Position numbers and translations under genes: made by a program. Below the pieces are notes generated by a model, which saw only the letters and a list, made by a program, of their open reading frames with translations, had not been told where the DNA came from and made no database searches. A DNA stretch of 64,000 bases from Bryobacter sp. (lineage in GTDB: Bacteria > Acidobacteriota > Terriglobia > Bryobacterales > Bryobacteraceae): contig JALHNI010000015.1 of assembly GCA_022843605.1 (NCBI GenBank), positions 1 to 64,000 of the forward strand. The letters run 5' to 3'. This document shows, piece by piece, positions 25,021-33,360 of this stretch. How positions within the stretch are numbered: position 1 is the first letter of the stretch; every line of letters begins with the position of its first letter.

Positions 25021-25323
25021 TTAGCTCGCCATTTTGACGGACTTGACCTTGATCAGGTTCGTCTTCTTGTCCAGCTTGCCGTTGATGGTGACCTTGTGGC
25101 CGTAGTGTTCCTTCACGGCGTCAGGGTTGGAAAATTTCAATACCTTGTCGCCGGTGGCGAAAACAGGAGCGGAGCCGCCCTTGATGCAGCCGTTCACGCA
25201 CTTCTGCGAAGCTTCGGAAGCGTCGGCATGCTTGGCGCCGCACTTCTCGTCAACGATCGTGCCCGACCATTCAGCAGCAAATGCACCGACGGCCAGCAGA
25301 GATACCAAAGCAAACTTCTTCAT
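25021..25323 (-). CDS. Small secreted three-cysteine protein, copy 2
   Basis: This encodes 100 residues and is a paralog of the 24571-24867 product. The signal peptide and the segment through GGSAPVFATGDKVLK are almost unchanged, and the copies differ mainly in the C-terminal strands (here INGKLDKKTNLIKVKSVKMAS). The start is ATG 25323, with AAGGAGG at a good distance; an upstream in-frame extension to 25428 lacks a ribosome site and runs through non-conserved sequence. The shared ribosome site shows that the duplication included the leader. The three cysteines (KC, KC, GC) are conserved in both, leaving one unpaired unless metal or heme is bound or the protein dimerises. Confidence 0.8.
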   Translation of the reverse strand: MKKFALVSLLAVGAFAAEWSGTIVDEKCGAKHADASEASQKCVNGCIKGGSAPVFATGDKVLKFSNPDAVKEHYGHKVTINGKLDKKTNLIKVKSVKMAS

Positions 25324-25391
25324 TCTAAAGTCCTCCTTCACGGACCCAGTTTTGAGTTTACAACAAGGGGGACGGCTAAAATAAGGGCGTG

Positions 25392-26744
25392 CTAGTCGGA
25401 GAACAAGGTGCCTTGGCCCAGCAGCCAATGAGGGTCAAGCCGACGCTTGACGGCCTTCATGGCGTCAATCTGGCTCGCGGTGTACTGGATAGGCAGGAAC
25501 TTGGCTTTGCGTTTGCCGAGGCCATGCTCAGCGGCGACGGAACCGCCGAGTTCGACGGCTTTACGGGCAAATTCGGTCAACACTTCGGCGCCGGCGTCGA
25601 AGCGCTGCTGGGTGGAGGGTGTCATGTTGACGTGGGCGTGAGCGTCACCCAGATGGCCGAAGATGCAATATTCGCCGGGCATGATCTGCTCCATGCGTTC
25701 GCGATAGAAGGCGATCATTTCGCGGTTGCGCGGGACGGGAACGGCAAAGTCGCTGCCCATTTTCATGAAGCCATTGCGTTCGGAGATGGCCAGGACGGTT
25801 TCAGGCAGGGCATGGCGGAATTTGCGGAAGCGTTCTCGGTCGGCGTCGGTGGTGCCGAACCAGGAGAGTTCGCCCAGGCCTTGGGCCTCTTCCAGACGGT
25901 CAGCCCAAGCGTCGACGTCGGCGTCGCTTTCGACGATCTGCTCGATGATGAGCGCACCGTGGGCCTGCGGCGGAATCTCGGGGAACTTGGTGGCGATCAT
26001 CTTGAGCGCGGCCCAATCGACGTACTCAAGCATGCGCAGGCCTTCGACGGAGCGCCATGCGTCGAGGGCGGCGAAGCAGGATTCGTCGGAGGGGAAGAAG
26101 ACGATGCCATTGAGGAGTTGCTTCGGAACGGGCAGGAGTTTGACTTCGGCTTCGGTGACGATGCCGAGGGTGCCTTCGGCGCCGGTGAAGAGGTCCACCC
26201 AGTCCATGCCGGGCGTGAGGGCGTAGCCAGCGGAGTGCTTTTTGCAGGCGGGCTGGGGGATCTCGGGAACATCGAAGTCGATGGCTTCGCCGCGGCGGAC
26301 GTCCTTGACGGTGCCGTCGGCGAGGACGACGCGGAGGCGGTTGATCCAGCGTCGGGTAGCGCCGTACTTGAAGCTGCGGGAGCCGGAGGAGTTACAGGCG
26401 ACGGTGCCGCCCATGAAGGCCATGGTCTCGGTGGGGTCCGGCGGGTAGAACTGGCCGTGGGCTTTGGCTGCGGCGTGAAGGTCATGCAGGGTGACGCCGG
26501 CCCCGACGATGGCGACGCCATCGCCGACTTCGAGCTTGCGGAATTTCTCCATGGAGATAAGCCAGCCGCCTTGCGGGACACGGCCTCCGGTGAGTCCGCT
26601 GCCGCCGCCGGCGATGGTGACCGGGATGCGTTTTTCGTTCGCTTCGGCCATCAGGGTGCGGAGTTCAGTTTCGTCCTGCGGTACGCAGATGCGGTCGGCG
26701 TGGCCTTTGAAGCCACCAGCGTCTTCGAGATATCCCCAGCTCAT
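25392..26744 (-). CDS. FAD-binding oxidase, GlcD/D-lactate dehydrogenase type
   Basis: This encodes 450 residues. The N-terminal FAD-binding part has IAGGGSGLTGGRVP and MGGTVACNSSGSRSFKYG. The C-terminal FAD-linked oxidase part has GHLGDAHAHVNM (substrate-site His residues) and AAEHGLGKRK near the end. It probably oxidises a 2-hydroxy acid such as glycolate or D-lactate in the cytoplasm. No GlcE or GlcF partner is next to it, so it may work alone. The start is ATG 26744, where homology begins; the longer open frame upstream runs through unrelated sequence. Glyoxylate made by the purine operon elsewhere in this window gives one possible metabolic link, as speculation only. Confidence 0.85.
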   Translation of the reverse strand: MSWGYLEDAGGFKGHADRICVPQDETELRTLMAEANEKRIPVTIAGGGSGLTGGRVPQGGWLISMEKFRKLEVGDGVAIVGAGVTLHDLHAAAKAHGQFYPPDPTETMAFMGGTVACNSSGSRSFKYGATRRWINRLRVVLADGTVKDVRRGEAIDFDVPEIPQPACKKHSAGYALTPGMDWVDLFTGAEGTLGIVTEAEVKLLPVPKQLLNGIVFFPSDESCFAALDAWRSVEGLRMLEYVDWAALKMIATKFPEIPPQAHGALIIEQIVESDADVDAWADRLEEAQGLGELSWFGTTDADRERFRKFRHALPETVLAISERNGFMKMGSDFAVPVPRNREMIAFYRERMEQIMPGEYCIFGHLGDAHAHVNMTPSTQQRFDAGAEVLTEFARKAVELGGSVAAEHGLGKRKAKFLPIQYTASQIDAMKAVKRRLDPHWLLGQGTLFSD

Positions 26745-26861
26745 TCGGAAACTATAATATCGGATAGCCCACGGCACTTGTCGCGCCAGTTGCCGAGTAT
26801 GCGGTGATTCCCCGGAAGAAGTGGTTGCGAACGGAGTGCGTCCAACTGGCGACCGTGCTGA

Positions 26862-27346
26862 ATGCAACGGTATGAGCTGATTGGCGGGGAGTTGATCGAG
26901 GCCCCAAGCAAGAGCCACCGCTACACGGTGGGCGTGATGCAATTGGGGATTTGGCTCCGGTCGGTCTTTCCGCCATTCGCGTGGCTCAGGGGATTCCGGT
27001 CGATGTTTCGCCCGAAGACAACCCGACCAAACCGGAACCTGACTTGGTGGTGCTTACCCGTTCATTCCTTGAGACCCCTCCCCCGCGGCCCAAACCGAGC
27101 GATTCGACTTTGTTGGTCGAGGTTGCCGATACGACGTTGAGCTTCGATTTAGGACCGAAAGCTGCCCTTTACGCCCGGGCCGAAATCGTTGACTATTGGG
27201 TGCTCGACGTGACCGGACACCGTCTGATCGTGCACCGGCGGCCCTCGGATGGCCAATACCGGGACGTGATGGCGTATGCGGAAGCGGAGTCCGTTGCGCC
27301 CCATGCCGCCGCCGGAATCCGCGTCCTGGTGGGCGACCTGCTCTAG
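26862..27346 (+). pseudogene. Uma2 family endonuclease, frameshifted and N-terminally short
   Basis: Two overlapping frames together spell a Uma2 (DUF820, restriction-endonuclease-like) protein. Frame 1 from 26862 gives RYELIGGELIEAPSKSH and a helix to about residue 33. Frame 3, recognisable from about 26975, gives VAQGIPVDVSPEDNPTKPEPDLVV, then LLVEVADTTLSFDLGPKAALYA and VDYWVLDV. A single-base shift between about 26950 and 26990 would join them. A TGA precedes ATG 26862 directly, so the usual 15-20 residues before RYEL are also missing. The PD-(D/E)xK residues are kept in frame 3. It converges with recN, overlapping its end by 4 bases. Confidence 0.7.
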
Positions 27347-29004
27347 CGGAGCATCTGTTCGGCGGTTTTGAGGGTTTCGGGGGTGAGGTTGGCTCCGGCG
27401 ATCATGCGGCCGAGTTCGGCAATGCGGGCGTCGCGGGTGAGTTCCTGGATCGAGGTGACGATGCGGCCTTTTTGCTCGCGTTTCTCGACGTAATACTGGT
27501 GGTCGGCATAGCCGGCGATTTGGGCCAGGTGAGTGACGCAGAGGACCTGTTGGTTGCCGGCGAGTTGCTTGAGGCGTTTGCCGACGCTCACCGCCACGGA
27601 GCCGCCGATTCCGGCGTCGACTTCGTCAAAGACCAGCGTGGGCGGAATGGTTTGCTTTTTTACTTCGTTGAGGCAGGTCTTCAGCGCTAGGGCGATGCGG
27701 GAGAGTTCGCCGCCGGAGGCCGTTTTTTCGAGCGGTTTAGGGGCTTCGCCGAGGTTGGCGGAGACCAGAAACGAGACGGCGTCGGTGCCATGGGCGCTCC
27801 AGGCGGCGGGGGTGATCTCAGCGCGGAAGGCTGTCCGTTCCATGGCGAGTTGGCCGAGTTCGGTTTCTACGCGTTTCTCGAGCTTGCGGGCGCTTTTCTT
27901 GCGGGCCTCGGTGAGGGCTTGCGCGGCGGCCTCATACTCGCGGGCGTACTTGGCTTGTTCGCGCTTTAACTCTTCGCGGCGTTCGCCGGCGGATTCGGCG
28001 GCGGAGAGTTGCCGGCTGATGGTATCGAGGAACTCGAGCACTTCGCCGATCGACTGGCCGTATTTACGCTTGAGCTTGTCGAGCGAGGCGAGGCGGCTCT
28101 CCACCTCTTCGAGGCGCGCCGGATCGCTTTCGAGACGCCCGATGTAGTCGCGAAGTTCCTGGGAGGCATCTTCGATGGCGATGGCGGCGGGCTTCAGGCC
28201 TTCGCGCAGAGGGATCATCTTTTCGTCGATGCGGCAGAGGTCGTCGAGGCGCTTGATGGCGGCGCGCAGCCCGGCGAGACAGCTTTCGGGCGAATCGTAG
28301 AGGGCGTCGTAGGCGGCGGTGGCGCTTTCGGCGAGGCGATTGACGTTGGAGAGCAGACGGCGCTGCTGTTCGAGGTCAGCGTCTTCGGCGGGGTGGGGGG
28401 CGACGGCCTCGATCTCCTTCTTTTGGAAGGCCCAGAGGTCGGCGAGACGGAGGCGTTCCTGCTCCTGGCGGTCGAGATCTTCGAGTTCGCTCCCGGTGCG
28501 GCGCCATTTTTCGAAGGCAGTGGCGACGAGTTCGCCGGCGCCGCTGGTGTGGCCGAATTCGTCGAGCATGTCGCGTTGGGCTTCGTGCGAGAAGAGGCGT
28601 TGCTGGTCATGCTGGCCGTGGATGTCGCCGAGCCACGGGGCGATTTCTTTGAGGAAAGCGGCGGTGACGGGCCGGGAGTCGATGTAGGCGCGGGACTTGC
28701 CGTTGAGCAGAATCTCGCGTTCGATGAGGATTTCGTCTTCGGGCGAGTCGATGCCGGCGGCGTCGAGGACGGCGCCAAAGGCGGCGGCGCGGGGCTTCTC
28801 AAAAATGCCGGAGACGCGGGCGCGCTCGGCGCCGGAGCGGATCATTTCGACGGAGGCGCGGCCGCCGAGCAGGAGGCCGAGGGCGTCGACGACGATCGAC
28901 TTGCCGCTGCCGGTTTCGCCGGTCATGACGTTCAAGCCGGGATGGAAGGGGACGCGCAGACGTTCCACCACCGCGTAGTTCTCCACGACCAGTTCGAGCA
29001 GCAT
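27343..29004 (-). CDS. recN: DNA repair protein RecN
   Basis: This 553-residue SMC-like ATPase functions in double-strand break repair. The N-terminus has LELVVENYAVVERLRVPF and the Walker A GETGSGKS at residues 29-36. A long coiled coil fills the middle, and the C-terminal half has the ABC signature SGGELSRIALALK, the Walker B LVFDEVDAGIGG and VTHLAQIA. The length matches the family. It is transcribed away from the tol-pal cluster; the 108-base intergenic region contains an inverted repeat and a promoter for tolQ. Start ATG 29004 is set by homology. Confidence 0.95.
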   Translation of the reverse strand: MLLELVVENYAVVERLRVPFHPGLNVMTGETGSGKSIVVDALGLLLGGRASVEMIRSGAERARVSGIFEKPRAAAFGAVLDAAGIDSPEDEILIEREILLNGKSRAYIDSRPVTAAFLKEIAPWLGDIHGQHDQQRLFSHEAQRDMLDEFGHTSGAGELVATAFEKWRRTGSELEDLDRQEQERLRLADLWAFQKKEIEAVAPHPAEDADLEQQRRLLSNVNRLAESATAAYDALYDSPESCLAGLRAAIKRLDDLCRIDEKMIPLREGLKPAAIAIEDASQELRDYIGRLESDPARLEEVESRLASLDKLKRKYGQSIGEVLEFLDTISRQLSAAESAGERREELKREQAKYAREYEAAAQALTEARKKSARKLEKRVETELGQLAMERTAFRAEITPAAWSAHGTDAVSFLVSANLGEAPKPLEKTASGGELSRIALALKTCLNEVKKQTIPPTLVFDEVDAGIGGSVAVSVGKRLKQLAGNQQVLCVTHLAQIAGYADHQYYVEKREQKGRIVTSIQELTRDARIAELGRMIAGANLTPETLKTAEQMLR

Positions 29005-29032
29005 TCAGCCGCATTATAGCGAATGGCGAGTT

Positions 29033-29056
29033 AAACATTTCACTTGTCAAATGTTT
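29033..29056. promoter_or_regulatory. Inverted repeat between recN and tolQ
   Basis: AAACATTT and AAATGTTT form a perfect 8-bp inverted repeat around an 8-base centre. It lies 29 bases upstream of the recN start, in an A/T-rich stretch within GC-rich DNA. It could be an operator for recN, perhaps for an SOS-type repressor, but no known LexA box is matched. Confidence 0.4.
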
Positions 29057-29074
29057 GTTTCCGTGGACAAACCA

Positions 29075-29103
29075 TTGTCGACAGCTTGCCGAACCGTTAT
29101 GAT
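29075..29103 (+). promoter_or_regulatory. Predicted sigma-70 promoter of the tol-pal cluster
   Basis: TTGTCG (29075-29080) and TATGAT (29098-29103) are separated by exactly 17 bases. Transcription would start near 29110, only a few bases before the GTG at 29113, so the tolQ message could be almost leaderless. Confidence 0.45.
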
Positions 29104-29112
29104 GTAGATTCC

Positions 29113-29784
29113 GTGGCCTTTATCCTGCTCGAAATCCGAATTCTCGATTTAATCGACCCGCGCAAGCCCATTCCGTTCATGGTGCTGATGCTGCTACTGG
29201 CCGCATCGGTGCTGTCCTGGGGCATTAGCCTGAAGAAACTGGGCGTGTTGCGGCGGGCGCAAGAGGGGAATCGCGCGTTTATGCGGGCGATTCGCAAGGC
29301 CGAGGGCTTTGAGCAGATTGCGACGGCGAGCGAGCAGTATCGCAACGCGCCGCTGGTGACCGTATTCGACTTCGGCTATACCGAACTGGTGCGGCAGGTG
29401 AAGCTGAAGCGGAAACCGTATAGTCAGATTGCGCTGGAGCGGAACCTGCAGTTGGGTGCCAGTGAAGAGATGTCACGGCTAGAGAGCAACATCGGTTGGC
29501 TGGCGACGATTGCGGCGGTATCGCCGTTTATCGGGCTGTTCGGCACGGTGTGGGGCATCATGGACGCCTTCAACCAGCTGACGAATGCCGGCGCGGCGAG
29601 TTTGCGCGCGGTGGGTCCGGGCATTGCGGATGCTTTGGTGGCCACGGCGATGGGCTTGGCGGCGGCGATTCCGGCGGCGATCTTTTACAACCATTTCGGC
29701 AACATGCTGCGCGAATTGCAGGCGCGCATGGATGACTTCGGACTCGAGTTTCTGAACCTGATCGATCGGACGTTCCCGGACTAG
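29113..29784 (+). CDS. tolQ: TolQ/ExbB family proton channel
   Basis: This encodes 223 residues. It is the inner-membrane stator of the Tol machine, which uses proton flow to energise outer-membrane constriction. The three helices are visible: PFMVLMLLLAASVLSWGISL, then WLATIAAVSPFIGLFGTVWGIM and ALVATAMGLAAAIPAAIFYNHF. GTG 29113 is chosen because homology (VAFILLEIRILDLI) starts there and a promoter lies just upstream; the longer TTG 29044 start would place coding sequence over that promoter. It is followed after 6 bases by the TolR gene. Confidence 0.9.
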   Translation: MAFILLEIRILDLIDPRKPIPFMVLMLLLAASVLSWGISLKKLGVLRRAQEGNRAFMRAIRKAEGFEQIATASEQYRNAPLVTVFDFGYTELVRQVKLKRKPYSQIALERNLQLGASEEMSRLESNIGWLATIAAVSPFIGLFGTVWGIMDAFNQLTNAGAASLRAVGPGIADALVATAMGLAAAIPAAIFYNHFGNMLRELQARMDDFGLEFLNLIDRTFPD

Positions 29785-29790
29785 GGCACT

Positions 29791-30219
29791 ATGGCATTCA
29801 GTATGGGCAGCGGCGGAGCGAGAGGACGGCGAGGCCGTGCGCTGCCGCCGACGTTGTCGGAGATGAACATCGTCCCGCTGGTGGACGTGGTGCTGGTGTT
29901 GTTGATCATCTTCATGATTACGGCGCAGGCGATGGAGTTCGGCCTGGAGATCGAAGTGCCGAAGGTGAAGAACTCGACGCCTTCCGTGAAGGAACTGCCA
30001 GTTCTGAGTATTTCCCGCCGCGGCGATATGAAGCTGAACGACCAGCCGCTGGCGAATATCGCGCTGATCGGGCCGGAGGTGCTACGGCGCTTCGGGCCGA
30101 ATGCGAAGGAAGTTTACATTCGTTGCGATAAAAATGCCACGGTGGACCTGTTCGCGCAGGCCGCGGAAGCATGCGGCAGGGCGGGGCTGAAGGTGAACTT
30201 CGTCACAAAATCGGATTAG
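29791..30219 (+). CDS. tolR: TolR/ExbD family protein
   Basis: This encodes 142 residues: a short Arg/Gly-rich cytoplasmic tail, one transmembrane helix in EMNIVPLVDVVLVLLIIFMITA with the proton-path Asp in PLVD, and a periplasmic domain that ends VNFVTKS. This is the standard TolR/ExbD layout. It sits between tolQ and the TonB/TolA-like gene with short gaps (6 and 7 bases), which indicates one operon. Confidence 0.92.
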   Translation: MAFSMGSGGARGRRGRALPPTLSEMNIVPLVDVVLVLLIIFMITAQAMEFGLEIEVPKVKNSTPSVKELPVLSISRRGDMKLNDQPLANIALIGPEVLRRFGPNAKEVYIRCDKNATVDLFAQAAEACGRAGLKVNFVTKSD

Positions 30220-30226
30220 GGAAACG

Positions 30227-31012
30227 ATGACCAGCCGCGTCGACATCTGGGAGTATCGCGAGGACTGGAGCCGTTCCTTGGCCGGATCGGTGACGCTGCA
30301 CTGTGTGGTGATTGCTTCGCTGGCGGGGTATGCCTGGTGGAACGCGCAAGCGAAGCCGACATTTGGCGACCCCAACGCGCAGGGCGGCGGTTCAGTGGGA
30401 GTCAACGTCGTGAGGACCATTCCCATTCCCCAGCGGCAAGGCAAGGAAAACCTGGTTGCGGAGGATACCGATAATGAGGCTCCGCGCAAAGTGGAAAAAG
30501 AGACTCGGCCCAAGGTGGTGGAGGACGAGGGTGTTGCGCTCGACAAGGTGAAGCGCAAGGTTCCGAAGAAGAAGACTTCGCAACAGGCATTGCTGCGGCG
30601 GTATCTGCCGGAAGAGAATTTGAAGGATCGCCTGACGACGACGACCGGACGTGCTGCGACGACCCCGATGTTTTCCGTGCCGAATGCGGGTAATCTGGGG
30701 ACAGGGGCGAATGACCCGTTCGGCGACCGTTTCGGCTGGTACGCGAAGTTGTTGCGCGACGCGATCGCCCGCAAATGGCGTACCGACGATGTACCGGCCA
30801 ATATTCATACGCTGCCCCCCGCGGTGGTGACGTTTACGATCGCGCGGGATGGCAAAGTGGTGGATGTGCGGATTGTGCAAGCTTCAGGGAACTATGCGCT
30901 GGACAATTCGGCGAAGCGGGCCGTACTGGAAGCTGCGCCGTTCCAGCCGCTGCCGCCACAGTTTGAACGCAGTTCCGCCACGGTGGAACTGCTTTTTGAG
31001 TTAAAACGATGA
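30227..31012 (+). CDS. TonB/TolA-like energy transducer of the Tol system
   Basis: This encodes 261 residues: an N-terminal membrane anchor (LAGSVTLHCVVIASLAGYAWW), a charged Lys/Glu-rich linker at about 90-130 (APRKVEKETRPKVVEDE) and a C-terminal TonB-type domain with PPAVVTFTIARDGKVVDVRIVQASGN and AVLEAAPFQPLPPQF. Its position between tolR and tolB is that of tolA, but the C-terminus matches the TonB fold more than enterobacterial TolA. The linker is short for TolA. Its stop overlaps the tolB ATG as ATGA. The role is inferred: linking the TolQR motor to TolB/Pal. Confidence 0.8.
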   Translation: MTSRVDIWEYREDWSRSLAGSVTLHCVVIASLAGYAWWNAQAKPTFGDPNAQGGGSVGVNVVRTIPIPQRQGKENLVAEDTDNEAPRKVEKETRPKVVEDEGVALDKVKRKVPKKKTSQQALLRRYLPEENLKDRLTTTTGRAATTPMFSVPNAGNLGTGANDPFGDRFGWYAKLLRDAIARKWRTDDVPANIHTLPPAVVTFTIARDGKVVDVRIVQASGNYALDNSAKRAVLEAAPFQPLPPQFERSSATVELLFELKR

Positions 31013-32355
31013 ACAAATACCTTCTACTGCCCGTCCTCCTGGCCAGCCTGGCTGCCCAGCAAGCCGATATCAGGCTGAGCATCATCCGGCCGGACCGGCC
31101 GACGATCGCACTGCCGGATCTGCGGGGCACCGGCGAGGCGCAACCGCTGATGAACGGCATCAATTCCAAGATTTTTTCGGAGATTGAGCAGGCGGCGGTG
31201 CTGAAGATTGCGCCGAAGGGCCTGTACCCGCTTACCGTGCCGCAGCAGCCAAGTGATTTTAAGGCTCCGACGGTGGGGCCGAACCGGCAACCACTATCGC
31301 AGGGACCCTGGTTAACCGACTGGAGCGGCGCTCCGGTGAACTCCAACTACCTGGCTTTTGGCTACGCTACGGTGCAGAGTGGACGGCTCGCGCTGTTTGG
31401 CTGGCTTTACGATGTGACGCAGAAGGATACGCAGAATGCGCAGGTGTTCGGCAAGGTGTATTTTGGGACTTTAAACGAAGACGGAGCGAAGAAGGTGGCG
31501 CTGGAGTTTGCCGCCGATATTTTGGCGCGCTTCGGCGGCAAGAGCCTGGCCGGGTCGCGGGTGTTTTTCGTTTCGGATCGTTCCGGCGCGAAGGAGATCT
31601 GGAGCATGGATTATGACGGGGCCAATCAGAAGCAGATGACGTTCTACCGGTCCACATGCATTTCGCCGGCGATTTCGAAGGACAACACGAAGATTGCGTT
31701 TACACGAATTGGGGCGGGGAACCCGTCGATTATGGTGCATACGACGGACTCCGGACGGAAGCTCAACTTCTCGAACCCACAGGCGACCATGAACGCCACG
31801 CCGGACTTTACGCCCGATGGCAACCAGATCGTTTTCTCGTCGACCTTGGGTGGCTCGCCGGCCAATCTGTACGTGAGCGGCGCGGATGGCGGCGGTATTC
31901 GACGCTTGACGTCGGTCCGGTCGATTGAGGTGGAGCCGAAGGTGAACCCGAAGTCGGGGAATGAGATTGTGTTTGTTTCGGGGCGTTCAGGTAAGGCGCA
32001 ACTGTACCGGATGAACCTGGACGGTACGGATATTGAGCGGTTGACCGATGGCCGGGGCGAGGCGTCGAATCCGTCGTGGCATCCGGATGGGCAGTTTGTG
32101 GCTTTTTCCTGGACGGCCGGCTTGGAGCCGGGTAACTGGTCAATCTTTGTGATGGACGTCGCTTCGAAGAAGTACGTGCAACTGACAACGGGGGCGCGGA
32201 GCGAGAATCCGGCCTGGGGACCGGATGGCCGGCACCTGGTGTTTTCGCGGACGGTCGGCCGGCAGGTACAGCTCTACTCGATCCTGGCCGATGGAAGCCA
32301 GTTGAAGCAGCTGACGTTCACCGGATCGAACGAAAAACCGGCCTGGACGCACTAA
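31009..32355 (+). CDS. tolB: Tol-Pal system beta-propeller protein TolB
   Basis: This is a 448-residue periplasmic protein. A signal peptide (MNKYLLLPVLLASLAA) precedes the N-terminal alpha/beta domain (residues about 25-170) and a six-bladed propeller with repeated WD40-like motifs such as FVSDRSGAKEIWSMDYDG, FSSTLGGSPANLYV, FVSGRSGKAQLYRMNLDG and FSRTVGRQVQLYSI. TolB binds Pal and connects the inner-membrane motor to the outer membrane. The start overlaps the previous stop. A 114-base gap with a possible promoter separates it from pal. Confidence 0.92.
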   Translation: MNKYLLLPVLLASLAAQQADIRLSIIRPDRPTIALPDLRGTGEAQPLMNGINSKIFSEIEQAAVLKIAPKGLYPLTVPQQPSDFKAPTVGPNRQPLSQGPWLTDWSGAPVNSNYLAFGYATVQSGRLALFGWLYDVTQKDTQNAQVFGKVYFGTLNEDGAKKVALEFAADILARFGGKSLAGSRVFFVSDRSGAKEIWSMDYDGANQKQMTFYRSTCISPAISKDNTKIAFTRIGAGNPSIMVHTTDSGRKLNFSNPQATMNATPDFTPDGNQIVFSSTLGGSPANLYVSGADGGGIRRLTSVRSIEVEPKVNPKSGNEIVFVSGRSGKAQLYRMNLDGTDIERLTDGRGEASNPSWHPDGQFVAFSWTAGLEPGNWSIFVMDVASKKYVQLTTGARSENPAWGPDGRHLVFSRTVGRQVQLYSILADGSQLKQLTFTGSNEKPAWTH

Positions 32356-32376
32356 AAAGAAGAAAATTTCACTTGC

Positions 32377-32409
32377 GTTGTTAACAACTGCCTCTCAGTT
32401 GGGTAAAGA
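32377..32409 (+). promoter_or_regulatory. Palindrome and possible internal promoter for pal
   Basis: GTTGTTAACAAC is a perfect 12-base palindrome at 32377-32388. TTAACA within it (32381-32386), then 17 bases and TAAAGA (32404-32409), could act as a weak promoter that gives pal extra expression. The -10 match is poor. Confidence 0.3.
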
Positions 32410-32455
32410 TAAAGATTGAAAGCTGGAGCGTGATAGAAAGTCGCTCCGGAGGAGA

Positions 32456-32473
32456 ATGAGAAAGACGAGATGA
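32456..32473 (+). other. Five-codon upstream ORF coupled to pal
   Basis: A strong GGAGGAG ribosome site (32449-32455) abuts ATG AGA AAG ACG AGA TGA, and this TGA overlaps the ATG of pal at 32470 as ATGA. No other good ribosome site lies near the pal start, so pal may be translated by re-initiation after this minigene, or GGAGGAG may serve pal directly from 15 bases away. Not verifiable here. Confidence 0.35.
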
Positions 32474-33258
32474 GACTCCAAAGAACGGTTCGTTTGACGC
32501 AATTAGCAGCCCTGACCCTGGCGCTGATGATCGCCGGCACGGGTTGCAAGAAGAAGATTGCCGCAGCGCCCCCGGCTCCGGCGCCCACGCCGGTGAAGGT
32601 GGCGGAAGCGCCCAAGCCGAAGCCAGCGATTACGTTCAGCGGCGATCCGCTTTCGATTGTCCGCGGAGATGCCGTAACGTTGCGTTGGAGCGTGCAGAAC
32701 TCCGACGCGGTGACCATTGAGCCCGGTGTAGGCACGGTGGCGGCTTCCGGTAGCCGGCAGGTGTATCCGACGACGGCGACGACCTACGTATTGCGTGCTT
32801 CCGGCCCCGGTGGTACGGAGACGGCTTCGGTGAGCATCAGTGTGTCGGCCCCGTCGGCACCTCCTCCCGCGGCGGCTCCCGGCGTAACGGAAGATGTGAC
32901 CCGTGCGTTGGAGCGTTTGGTGAAAGACGCCTACTTTGGCTATGATTCGGCTGAGATTCGTGAAGATGCGCGGGCGACCCTGCAGCGTAACTCGGACGGA
33001 CTGAAGGAGATCTTCGGCAAGTTCGCTAATTCCACGGTGATCGTGGAAGGCCACTGCGACGAGCGTGGTTCGGCGGAGTATAACCTGGGTCTCGGTGAAC
33101 GCCGCGCCAACGCGGCTCGCGAATTCCTGGTGCAGTTGGGCGTCTCCGGCGACAAGCTGAAGTCGGTGACCTACGGCAAGGAACGGCCGGTGTGCTCTGA
33201 TGCGACGGAAGCGTGCTATCAGCAGAATCGCCGGGCGCACTTCGCGGCTGGTCAATAA
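32470..33258 (+). CDS. pal: Peptidoglycan-associated lipoprotein (OmpA family)
   Basis: This encodes 262 residues: signal peptide to about residue 25, lipidation Cys26 in an imperfect lipobox (IAGTGC), a Pro/Ala-rich linker, an extra beta-rich domain at about 55-125 (ITFSGDPLSIVRGDAVTLRW), and the OmpA C-terminal domain with VIVEGHCDERGSAEYNLGLGERRANAAREFL that binds peptidoglycan. The additional Ig-like domain makes it longer than E. coli Pal (about 170 residues). It anchors the outer membrane to the cell wall and is followed by the cpoB gene after a hairpin. Confidence 0.9.
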   Translation: MRLQRTVRLTQLAALTLALMIAGTGCKKKIAAAPPAPAPTPVKVAEAPKPKPAITFSGDPLSIVRGDAVTLRWSVQNSDAVTIEPGVGTVAASGSRQVYPTTATTYVLRASGPGGTETASVSISVSAPSAPPPAAAPGVTEDVTRALERLVKDAYFGYDSAEIREDARATLQRNSDGLKEIFGKFANSTVIVEGHCDERGSAEYNLGLGERRANAAREFLVQLGVSGDKLKSVTYGKERPVCSDATEACYQQNRRAHFAAGQ

Positions 33259-33281
33259 GGCAGATTCAGTTGAAGAAAGAA

Positions 33282-33312
33282 GCGGGCGACGGACGAATAG
33301 TCCGCCGCCCGC
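33282..33312 (+). terminator. Hairpin between pal and cpoB
   Basis: GCGGGCGACGGAC pairs with GTCCGCCGCCCGC around the loop GAATA, a 13-bp stem with one mismatch. No T-run follows, so it may be an attenuator or mRNA-stabilising element rather than a full terminator. Confidence 0.45.
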
Positions 33313-33360
33313 AAAATGTTTGCACCCTCCCTCGTGAAAAATCCTTTAAAATTTAAGTGT

